This document shows positions 1 to 10,514 of a DNA stretch of 64,000 nucleotides, piece after piece (the first letter of the stretch is position 1; the number at the start of each line of letters is the position of its first letter). The position numbers and the translations under genes are program-made. Origin of the DNA: Gigantopelta aegis (Eukaryota; Mollusca; Gastropoda; Neomphalida; Peltospiridae); assembly GCF_016097555.1 (NCBI RefSeq), contig NW_024532980.1, positions 1-64,000 of the forward strand. The letters are read 5' to 3'. Below the pieces are notes generated by a model that saw nothing but the letters and a program-made list of their open reading frames with translations, did no database searches and was not told the DNA's origin.

Positions 1-2640
1 ATTTAAACTAAATTCAAACAAACAGAAAAATTAGTACAATATATAATTTATATTATTTCTTTTTTCGATTATCCTATTTTGATGTCATAAAGGCTTTAAC
101 CCATCCCATTTATTAGTGTACACCCAAATTTTAACAAAAAGCCATAAATAATAATCAAGCCCAATTGGGCCTTATGAATAATTAATAAGATGTGTAAATT
201 TCAAAACCAGTTACCATCTCAAGCCTACACTTGAGTTTCCCTGAGTGTGCACATGTCAGGTGATTGATAATCATTTGGACCATGTGTTTAACGATAAATC
301 TACTTAATTATTATAAGTATTATGTTTACCACCTTTCCAATTTAAGTAGGTGTGGGAGACTTTAGAAGTGACAAATAAATTAAACTGCACCTGTAATACC
401 CAGTCAGTATGTATATCAACAATGAATTTTATAAACCCTAAAATCCGAATGCTACAAAGCAAGGGATGTGACTGATAATGCTAGCTTGTTTTCTAGCATT
501 CTATAAGCCTATAGTATCCCACAGACAACTGTAATAATTTAACAATCTTGTAGTTATCATTCAGTGTTCCGCCACTGTGAAGTAAGTATCTTCCAAAATA
601 ATTTTAGGATGATTTTGAATCATAAGTTGAAAATGGTTTATGAAATATTAGTGATATATATTTTAAGGCTGCTATTGTGGGTTGCTATGATCACCAAAAT
701 GGTGATCTAGGACGATCTTCATGACTGGTTGGTTTCTCTAGTGTCAATTCATTACTCTTCATAATCTTTCATATATTGATTCATTTCAGCCACCAAGTTC
801 TGGTGTTTCAACAACAAACGTTCAACAATCTCATGTAGTAATTGAGGTTTAAGGTAAGTGATGAACTGATATTTCTTCAAAACAAATGATTGCATCACTT
901 GAGGTCTCTTGTAATTTTACTTCGTCAAGGATTTCAGCATGTATAGTCGCTACTTGAGTAATCAACAATGTCTGGATTAGGTTTGTGACATCAATTTGAT
1001 TAATGAAATCAAAAAGATTATCAAAAGGCGATCAAATTTTATTTTAGAGTCCTTGTCTTATGATCCTGGTGCCGTGATAATTTTTTATGTGAAAATACAA
1101 TATCTCCTGGATAACAAAATAATTGACTCTACATTATAAGGTATTGAGTTGTCATACATTTAGCATTACATTTAACCATATGCAACCTTGTCATCTTGGT
1201 TGGACAATTTAATGCAGAAGATTTAATTAGCCTGTTTGTCATGATCTCAAATGTACTTCAAAATTGCCTTATTACATTAAAATAACACAAATCTGGCTTG
1301 ACCAGTATCAACAAGTAAATGATATTCATTGAAGAGTATATCCATGTACTTATACAAAGAGGAAAGGTCTGGTACACTATAATTGTAGGACTTAGTTGTG
1401 GTTAAAATGGGTGGGATGTTCAAGTATATGGTCCATCATGAAATAAAATTGATACTAGAAAAAACATATGATATCTGTTTTTATCATAAGAAGAACCCAA
1501 TACAAATTATTTAGGCCATGTGACTATCCAGATGATAATCATCTTACCAATATTAATTTCAGATTTAGCTGCACAAGGTGTGGAAGAAACACGTGTGGCA
1601 ATGATGACAATACACATGATAGATGACTGGGAAAAGTTGCTAAATTAAATCCAGATGTTATAAGTCACTTAATTTAGTAGATACAATTTATAATAGAATT
1701 TGATGGGCTCATATAGCAAGTGTTTCTAGTGTATTAAAGACACTAGAGACATTAGGAAACACTTAAAGTACTGAACCCTCATGGCAGTACTGATATTACT
1801 TTGTGATGCCATTATAGGCAATAGGCAACGATATGTAGCCAAAGATTCTAACTGTCCCACTGCCTTTCATAGGAGGACTACAGCACTACATGTTCCTAGT
1901 GTCTCTAGTGTTTCTGGTGACTCTAGTGGTCTTGGCATCAGTATAATGTTCCTAGTTGTTTACTTTTTATAAGGAGAGTCAAGTCTGATTGATGAGAGTA
2001 TCTAGTTAGTTGATAGCATTGTAAAGTTTACCTAGTTATGACAACATGAACTGATTTGACTACACCCTCCTCATGACTCATAGATGTTGTTAGTCTCACA
2101 AGCCCAGACCCAACCCCTATAGTTAAGTGACAGATGAAAAAGGTCTAGGGAATTGCAATAGAACAACTTGTTTTACAAAAGTGATGGCAAACATTGATAA
2201 CCACTCAAAGTGGCAAGATGAAATTCAATAAATTAAAGCAATCATAAAAGTACTAACTGACTACTATATAAAAGAAGATCAAACACCACTACTGTTCATT
2301 GCTCATTCATAGAGCTTGGGCCTGGCTTGCAAGACTAAAGTGCCATTTGTTCCCTTTAGCTATAAACAATTATAATAAACAGCACTGAACAGAATGACAA
2401 TGGCGTAATTGTCTTTATAAGAGTGTTCACCAGTATTGGAAAGGCTACATTTGAAGCAATAACATATGGGCAATGATGCATACCAAACAATGGTAGATAA
2501 TAATAAAATTTGTACTTATCACAGATGCTAAACAAACAGTATCTATGATAGCAATTCAGACACTATGCTATGTCCAACAACTACTAAAAACTTTAGTCCC
2601 AGTAAGTGATATTACTATTTGACACAAGTGTATTCATGAA
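1..2640. other. Gene-poor AT-rich stretch
   Basis: No exon, RNA gene or mobile element that I can support. The reading frames here are short and show no family resemblance. Around 1710-1765 there is a loose inverted arrangement of the motif AGTGTTTCTAGTGT and related ACTAGAGACA words, which recur near 740 and 1890-1930. These are too degenerate to name as a repeat family. Confidence 0.4.
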
Positions 2641-2654
2641 GTGTGCATTATCTT

Positions 2655-4275
2655 ACCTTCTGTTTTTTTAAAGGTATCTTTTAATTTGTTTATCTCCATT
2701 TGCTGACTTTCCGACCTTTGTTTCTCATATTTTAATTCTCTTTCAAGAGCTAACGTAACAAGTATATACAATAACATGTCTATCATCAATAATATTATAG
2801 CCACCTTTTATTTCCTTATCTGTAGCAGACTTTAGCTCATCCATCTCAATCTGCTTCTGAATCATTTCCTCTGTATTCAGTAGAGAATGACAGTAGCTTT
2901 TACCTGTCAATGTAATAATTTTTTGTACCTTCCTTTTCTTGAGAATAGACTTTAACTTTGTAATTTCACTTTCTTTCTCGTTACGTATTGCGACTATTTG
3001 ATCTTTGTAAGTATTCGCTTCCTAAAATTAAAATCACACTCAATTTTCTAGTATTCCTTTTCTCTCTTACCAAAATATTTCCTTGCATTCCAAATTATAT
3101 GGTAACCTATTGTCAGTGTGATCACTCCTCTCCTTTTCAGCTGGTCAAGATTCATTTTTGCTTCTACAACTAGAATATCTATTATATTTTGTGGAGCATA
3201 GCAGGTCACAACGATGGAGTTGCTATCTGTTGCTTCTTCAACCAAAATTCTTTTAGCCATATCTCCAAATGCTTTCACACAACAAATATCTTATCTCAAT
3301 GAGTGTATGTTCATCTGTTTTCCAATCCAGGACGAATTTTTATTGTCTCACATTCAAGAAGATAAAATGAATCTTTCATTAAATTCTGTATGATGGGTTT
3401 AACCTCCTTGCAAAACTTTTCAAGTTCTTTTTTGTAGGTTTCGATATGGACATTCAGCTTTTTTAACATTATATTGATTGATAACATTCTCCAAGCAGTA
3501 AATGTTAATTATTGTGCACCTTTCTTCAATTATATCCATAACGTCATCAAATGATTCAGCTATAGATAATTTTGGCTTTAGCTCTCTAAAACATCTTCCA
3601 AGGAACTTTTTGAGATCATCCAAGGGAGAAGATAGTTGTTGAGAAGATGACATAACAGCAGACTTCAAAAGAGGGTGCGACAATATGCAAAAGATTTCCA
3701 AATTTTCCTTTCATTTCATCAAAAAAACCGTTGGTATTGAGGTGGAATATGAACCTGAGGAATCGTCTGGACTGTGAAAATATAAAGGTCACACTTCATG
3801 TTACACAAACAACTTACCATATTCTTTGAGTGTGTCTTTTGCAAATTGTACTGTCTCTTCAGATTTCAATAGAATATTAAGGAAAATTTAAGCTTATTAG
3901 GATCCTTAGCTATTGTACTAGACAGCACTTTCAATGGACCATCAGCTAATATGCCTCCTGATCTCTCCAAATTTGTAGATGTCTCTTTAGAGATAACTCT
4001 CTCTGTATATAAACATCTGGATCACTTCACTTGGAAGAATTAGTTGTGAAAAAGTTTTAGAATGTTTCTGTAATATTTCTTTGGCTATGTCTTGAACTTA
4101 AATAGAAAATGATTTAATAACAAATGCTTTAATGATACCAACTCACCTTTTTTAGTGCCATTTCATATTCTGAAGCAACAATGTTCTTTGCAACTGCTAG
4201 ACTCTTTAGTGCTTCAATGATGTCTATTCTCCTGACATTGGGTTTGGTATTCAGCAACAACTGAACATCAAAGAA
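2655..4275 (-). CDS. Unidentified multi-exon coiled-coil protein, probably partial
   Basis: I do not recognise a named family. Read on the minus strand, coding-like exons separated by short introns run from about 4275 down to 2655. In order they give an N-terminal helical exon (NTKPNVRRIDIIEALKSLA, about 4255-4145), an exon with SQLILPSEVIQMF and SGGILADGPLKVLSS (about 4098-3890), a segment at 3701-3420 (SPLDDLKKFLGRCF), one at 3278-3048 (NSIVVTCYAPQNIIDIL then LKRRGVITLTIGYHIIWN), and three short Lys/Glu-rich exons at about 3025-2660 (EKESEITKLKSILKK, MIQKQIEMDELKS, ELKYEKQRSESQQMEI). The last three look like a C-terminal coiled coil. At least two frame breaks are needed to keep it open. The architecture resembles the large lineage-specific families common in sponge genomes, which is a recollection and not a search. 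The 5' end is not located. Confidence 0.5.
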
Positions 4276-4837
4276 GACTTGGCTTAACCAAATACCTAAC
4301 TATTCCTATCACCTTGATGCTGTACCCAGTGCTACTCCTGTAACTCATTACAAAGTGGGTACTAAAAAAGTGAAGAGCTTTCTGATATATACAAGTCGGA
4401 AATATTTCGTTAGTGGATCACTTTGAATGGGACTTGTCAAATTCTTTGAATAATCCGGAGGACTTTGCTTGTAGTTTATGTGCTGATCTTGGACTAGGAG
4501 GAGAATTTGTGACTGCGGTAGCTTACTCTATTAGAGGACAATTAAGTTGGCATGCAAAAAACATATGCTTTCAAGTAAGAATATTGAACTGTGGGCAGAC
4601 CGTTTGGTAATTTGTATATGTATTTAATACATTTGTTTTACATGGTATAAGTGGCTTCTTTATTTTTCTAGTGACTCTCCTCTTCTTCCTATTAAATTTC
4701 CTGTAAGAACATTAGCTGATGCTGAAACATGGGGTCCTAATATACAAGTACTAACTGATGCAGAAATGGAAAAGAAAATGAGAGATCAAGATTGAAACAC
4801 TCGTAGAATGAGACGACAAGATGGTCCTGGTTGGTAA
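4265..4837 (+). pseudogene. SMARCB1: SMARCB1/SNF5 (INI1) remnant with internal deletion
   Basis: SMARCB1 is the core SNF5 subunit of SWI/SNF chromatin remodellers. Three pieces match it in order. At about 4290-4370 the frame gives YHLDAVPSATPV then KKVKSF, like the HHLDAVPCS...KKRTFP linker of the animal protein. At 4398-4572 it gives [23 protein letters not shown] and [10 protein letters not shown], the second SNF5 repeat. After a GT-AG intron (about 4573-4671), 4672-4837 gives VLTDAEMEKKMRDQD, NTRRMRR and GPGW, the conserved C-terminus. The roughly 100 residues between KKRTFP and GNISLV, including the whole first SNF5 repeat, are missing. An in-frame TGA at 4793-4795 stands where the family has Arg (CGA). 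The retained intron argues against a processed copy. It could also be an assembly collapse of a real gene, but nothing upstream supplies the N-terminus. Confidence 0.72.
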
Positions 4838-5155
4838 CAAGATACTTTATCATTACATCATCAACATGTGATTGTCACATGATTCATGAATAATTATTGA
4901 AAGTATAATCAGTGATATTGTAATACTTCATATTTGATGACAGTAACTAACTTATTTCCTTCCTTGTTTATTATTGCTATTACAAGTATTCTTCCGCCAT
5001 TTTTTTAGTATGCAGATATACCATTTAAATATATCCCCATTTAAATTTATATTTTCTATGAATACATCTGTCCTTATAAAATGGTTCATGAGCAATGTAC
5101 ATCTCTTAAGATCTATGGACATATAAACTGAATGGCATTCTTTGCATTCCACCAT

Positions 5156-5226
5156 TATATGACATCATGCATAATTTGGATATTATTAACTATATGACAT
5201 CATGCATAAGTTTGGATATTATTAAC
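5156..5226. repeat. 35-bp tandem duplication
   Basis: The sequence beginning TATATGACATCATGCATAA is present twice in a row (about 5156-5190 and 5191-5226) with one inserted base. It lies in the gene-free gap between the SMARCB1 remnant and the DNAH10 promoter. The rest of 4840-5470 shows nothing I can name. Confidence 0.7.
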
Positions 5227-5472
5227 AATCAATTGCACAAGTCTCTCTAAAGTAGCAAAAAAAGCTCTGAAATATCATAAGTAAGAAGCATAATGAAAAC
5301 ACAAAATCCAAACTGTAAAGAATATTTAAGATGTGAAGCCACACCCAAGTTAGGTGTTTCTTAAATTCCACAAACTACTGTCCACAGCTAACTTGTCGTA
5401 GTTCCTCTAATGTTAATTCATACTACCCACAATCATATGTTTGGTTTATTTGAGACTCAATTTGACAAACAC

Positions 5473-5621
5473 TTGAGTACCATTTTTTTCCTATTTTTCT
5501 CCTCTCTCTTGCGTCTCTCAACTGACATGTTACAGGTGTCACGTTCCAAACTAGAATCTTACCTCACACCCCTCTTTCCTTCTACGATTATAGTGAGGTC
5601 ACCATAGCAACTGCAAAACTT
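5473..5621 (+). repeat. Promoter-block duplication, copy 1 (distal)
   Basis: This block matches 5826-6010: both run from a pyrimidine tract (TTCCTATTTTT, CTCCTCTCT) through TTACAGGTGTCAC and TTCCAAAC to an X-box and AAAACTTA. The two copies differ by scattered substitutions and by an extra stretch in copy 2, so the duplication is not recent. It lies just upstream of DNAH10, with a hairpin element between the copies. Confidence 0.7.
5598..5611 (+). promoter_or_regulatory. X-box (RFX site) in distal promoter copy
   Basis: GTCACCATAGCAAC matches the bipartite RFX consensus (GTNRCC, short spacer, RGYAAC). It is the diverged counterpart of the proximal X-box and lies about 455 bp upstream of the DNAH10 start. 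It may be redundant or decayed. Confidence 0.5.
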
Positions 5622-5792
5622 AAGGGTACTTAAAATAGTAGTGCACTATTCGAAGAAAAAGACTAGGATACAATAGTAGTGCACTATTCGAGAAAAGGAC
5701 TAGGATACAAGAAACAACTAGTGAGGTAATCTTAAGTTTCTTGTATCCTTAGTCTTTTTCTTCGAATAGTGCACTACTATTTAAGTACCCTT
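5622..5792. repeat. Long hairpin with 51-bp inverted arms
   Basis: The left arm 5622-5672 (starting AAGGGTACTTAAA, containing GTGCACTATTCGAAG) is nearly the exact reverse complement of 5741-5792 (TTGTATCC...GTACCCTT). Part of the left arm (TAGTAGTGCACTATTCG...GGATACAA) is repeated directly at about 5673-5711, so the interior also pairs. The structure is compatible with a small foldback or MITE-like element. No transposase and no clear target-site duplication were seen. Confidence 0.7.
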
Positions 5793-5825
5793 ATCAAATT
5801 TACTTAATCAAATTCTCTCTTTGTA

Positions 5826-6010
5826 TTGCTTAAGTACCACTTTTTCCTATTTTTTCTCCTCTCTTGCCAATCTCAACTGAGACGTTACAGGTGTCACATT
5901 CCAAACCAGTTACACTCTCCCCTTATGAGAGATTTGCTCTATACCTTCTATAAAAAATATTATTCTAATAAAGCGCCAAAGGCGAGGTTACCATGGCAAC
6001 CTCAAAACTT
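5826..6010 (+). repeat. Promoter-block duplication, copy 2 (proximal)
   Basis: Proximal copy of the block at 5473-5621, adjoining the DNAH10 5' UTR. It carries the better X-box and an extra AT-rich insert (about 5940-5980) that the distal copy lacks. Confidence 0.7.
5987..6000 (+). promoter_or_regulatory. Palindromic X-box (RFX site) of DNAH10
   Basis: GTTACCATGGCAAC is a near-perfect RFX X-box, 65 bp upstream of the DNAH10 ATG at 6066. RFX factors control ciliary genes across animals, and X-boxes typically lie within about 150 bp of the start codon. Function here is inferred from motif and position. Confidence 0.7.
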
Positions 6011-6065
6011 AGCTAACCTTACTACTTGTTTCTTGTATCGTCAGTCTCCCATTTCTTTTTCAATA

Positions 6066-9000
6066 ATGGAAGATTTGAGAATTAGTTGGATGAAAGAAAG
6101 AGTAGTAGTAGGCCTCAACTTGCCCGAGGACAGAGTCTTTCATGAACTGCTGTCAAGAGAGAATGGCCAACCACATAAATTACTCATGGAAGCTCTAGAC
6201 CAGACCAATGAGTGTCTCCTGGTGCTTTGATCTTTTACTCTCTTGTCTCTGAAGTAGAGAGAGAGGAAGAAGTTGAAGAAGGTCAGTTTGATCTCTTAAT
6301 CTAGCAGCCATTGAGGTATCTTCTTTAGACCAACTGAGGGTAGAGCAGTTAGTCAAAGAAGCTGAAGGAGGTCTGGAAGGAGAAGGAGATGAGACAGCAA
6401 GTGGTGTAGAGTCCAGTGGTAGCACTGAGAAACTAGAGGATGCCAGTGGAGCTAAAAGTGGTATGTAGTAACAAATTGTCTCTCTTTATATAGCCCTTTA
6501 TCATGTACTCTATTGTTTATTGTTTACAGTGATAGTACAAGAATATAAAACACTCCTTGTACCAGGACCTTGTAGATGTTTACTATATAATATGTCATTA
6601 TTGTAGTTTATTATATCTATTACACTAGGTGACTCTGATAATGACAATAATGGAGAACAAGAAGACACGACAGCACCTGCACCAGTAATCAAGAAGGTAC
6701 CATTAATACATCCATCTGGACATACAAATTTAATGTAGAAATACACAATCTGTTTTAAAAAAACTACATGTACATGTATATTGAAACTTAATATGTGTCA
6801 TTGTTGCCTTTATATCAAATGACATTACAAGGTTTTCTTATTTTCCTCAGACTAAAGTTAAACGTATTGTTAAAGAAACTCAGCTCTATCTCTGTTTGAA
6901 GCACCTTCCAGAAGCTGTTCATACAACAGGATTCTCTTTTTACGAAACTCTCAAGGTCCCATTCCTATTCCTTCCAGTATGGATGAAGCTAATAAAACAT
7001 TGCCAAAATATTTTGAGACTGGTACCATATCTTTCAAACCACTACATACACTGGAACGTGTCCTAAAACATATCTACACTCCATTACTAATGGCTACTGG
7101 ACAGAAAAGTGCTGAAGACAAACCACAGGAATTACAAGATGGACAAGGAGAATATGAAGGGAGAGCACAACCACCGAGTCAGGCAGGATCAAAGTTACTC
7201 CTACGAGACGAGCTGTTGATTAATATTCAAAGTTTTCATCACAAATCCATCAAACCATTCAACAAGTTGAAGGAGAAATTAAATTGGAGATTCCAGAAAT
7301 TGATCTGACCATTGACCCTCAAGTTTTAGCGAGAGATGACTCCTTAATATCTCAACTTGAGGTAGCAGTTGATGGATGGTCACGTGTCATTTCTATAACA
7401 TTAGAGGAACAGTTCAAAAAGTACCCTCAAGGTAATGGTCCACTAGCAGAGATAGAATTTGGAAAGAACGAAACTCCTCATTAAATGCTCTCTATCTTCA
7501 ACTGCAAGTTCCTTTAGCTCAAGGCATTCTTGCTGTCTTAAAGGCAGCAGGTTCAGCCTCTCATTCAACCTTTGAAATTACACGAGTTGATCTTAACAAG
7601 TACTATGTTGAGGCAAAAGACAATGTCAAGTTTCTTATGACATTAGAGAGACACTTCAAAAATTTAGCTCATGGAGCTAGCTTTGCAGCTGTTATTGATA
7701 CCATCCCTGCCATGATGAATTCTCTGAGGATGGTTTGGGTGATTTCACGTCATTACAATACTGATGAAAGGATGGTCCCTTTAATGGAGAGAATAGCGTG
7801 GGAACTTTGTGAGCGAGTAGCTCGTGTGATTGATGTGAGATCAATATTCAAGTAAGAATGTTAGAGCATAACAACAGTTTGTATATTTGCTTTCTCTTGT
7901 AGAGAATCATTGTCTCAAATTAAATTGAAGTCATCTGAGGCTAAAGCAACTTTGGACACTTGGAAACAGTCTTACATGGACGTCAGGAAGAAGATAGAAC
8001 AATCTGGACGTGACGCTAGATGGGAGTTTGATCGTAAGAGACTCTTCGATCACTCCGACTACATTGCCCAGATCTGTAGTGATATTCACAATGTAGCACA
8101 AGTAAGTACATTAAAAGTAAAACTGGTAAACACTGCACAATACAATAATAGTTACAGTAAATTATAATAATATTATTCTTTGTTAGACTATTGAGGAGTT
8201 TCACAATATATTTGGTGCCGAATTAAAAGCAGTTACTGGAGATCATGCACAGATTGAAAAGGTCCTGGAAAAAGTTGACAACCTTGTTGTCAATATTGAA
8301 AATGTCAAGTTTGAACCCTACCAACAAGAACATCGACAAGACTGGAAGAACACAATGGGTTGGTTTCAAAGAGAAGTAGAAATAATAGAGTCAGAAGCGA
8401 CAAGGTAAGACATAACTGAGAGAGCTAAGAGAGATATAGACTTTGTAGTTAGTATAGATCTTGTTATATATGTTTCTCATATGGTCTAGTTTTATCAACC
8501 AGTCATTTCAAAGTCTAAGATCAGCAGAGGGTGCATTTGATATGCTGCACAATTTTAAGAACATTCGTTCTCGTGATTCAATTAATGCTACATGATGATG
8601 AAGAAATTCAATGAGATTTTAACTCAATTCGAACGTGAAGTTGATAACATCAATCAACTCTTTGTTACACACAAAGATGCTCCTCCTATCTCTCGTACCA
8701 ACCCCCAGTCGCTGGAGCTATAAGCTGGTCACACTCACTCTTCCTCAGAATTAAACAAACAGTCTTAAGATTCCAAACCATGAAAGAACTAATAGATAGT
8801 GAGGCTGGAAAATCAGTAAGTTGTATTAAGTTACATCAATAACTCCATCATCATGTAGGCTAGTAAACGTTACTTAGCTGTAGCTCGTTCTATTAAAGAG
8901 TACGAAGATGGACTCTATAAAGAATGGACAGAGTCAGTTAATAGCAGTCTCCCTATGTGTTGAAGAAAACCACTCTTAGCTATACCAGAAGTGATGAAAC

Positions 9001-10421
9001 TCAACTCCAATATCGAGAGACTTGTCTCGTAGTGGTTCAAGAGCTGATCATATAATGACATTACCTTCAGGTATACTGTATACAATGTAATATAATTCTA
9101 TATTGTTCTCATTCTAGCTCTACCAAATAACTGTGAAATTGTTGTCAATTTTGATCCTGAATTAGCTGAGTGATTGCTGAAGCAAAATATCTTGAAAAAC
9201 TTGGCTATCCTATTCCTGAGCTAGCTCGAAGTGTGGCTCTTCAAGAGGACAAGTTTGTAGCTTTTCAAGACTCTCTCAGTCGTTGCTTACAGCGATATCA
9301 TTATGCAATAGCTCTACTTACAACAGCTGAGGTATTATAATGTTTTAGTTAGCTCCTGTAATATGTCGCTTTATTAAATTTTAAATAGTTTTGATATTTT
9401 TTATTGCAATAGACTGGTTATATTTTTTAAGAGGTTTGTATCTCTTTTAATACTGACTCTTCTTTCTGTAGAGTGAATTGCTAGGTGATCATGTGAAGAA
9501 CTTACAGCGTGTTTTAAAACCTGGTACAAAGAGATTAAACTGGAACTCACTTGGTGTACAGGATTATGTCTCTCGTTGTGAACAAGCTATCACTAAATTT
9601 GAGTCACTAGTAAATCAAGTACAGAAAAATGCTGGAGATATTGAAGAAAGACTTCAACTTATTGGGTCTGTTAAGCTGTTTAAGAAACCACCTTCTAAAC
9701 CAGGCTGTGATCTACCTGAAGCTAAGGTACATGGATACATATGTACATAGATACACAGGAACATTGGTTCATTGGTACACAAGTATATTGGTACATAGGT
9801 ACATATGTATCTATATACATAGGTACACAAGTATATTGGTACATAGGTTTATCAGTTAGTGTATATGGGTACATTGTATATATGTACATTGGTTCATGTA
9901 CATAGGTACAAACTTACAAAGTACATTAGTAAAATAGTACATAGGTACATCAGTTAGTGATTTTATGTTATAATTTATTCAGGAGTTCTTTGAGTTTGTT
10001 GAGGTACATCGTACTCAAGTTATTAATGCTTTAGTACGTAAATATCATGGGATTGGTCCTCTGTTATAAAAGTAGAGGGACTGGTTGTTCAGAGTAACAC
10101 AGGACAATCCCCTCGTCTCAGACAGTACTACTTGTATTGGGAAAAAAGAATGTTTGACTCTTTAGTAAAAGTAAGAATTCATTGTCCTATTACAATTCTA
10201 TATATAGTTTGTATTCTTTTATTAGATGATTGTCACTAACTTAATATATTATCAGAACCAGCTGATTTCAGGTCAACCATTATTCACTGTTGAGACACTT
10301 CTCTCAGCTCCTGAGATTGTGCTTCACCCACATGCTAATGAACTCTGTAAGATTATGATGAATGCAATGAGAGAAATTGTGGAAAGGTACAGAAAGAAAT
10401 ATAATCTAAATATGTTGATTC

Positions 10422-10514
<93 letters not shown>

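Noticed and set aside
4952-5155. 67-codon minus-strand frame with Cys pairs
   Set aside because: No supporting splice context or family match; compatible with chance in AT-rich DNA.
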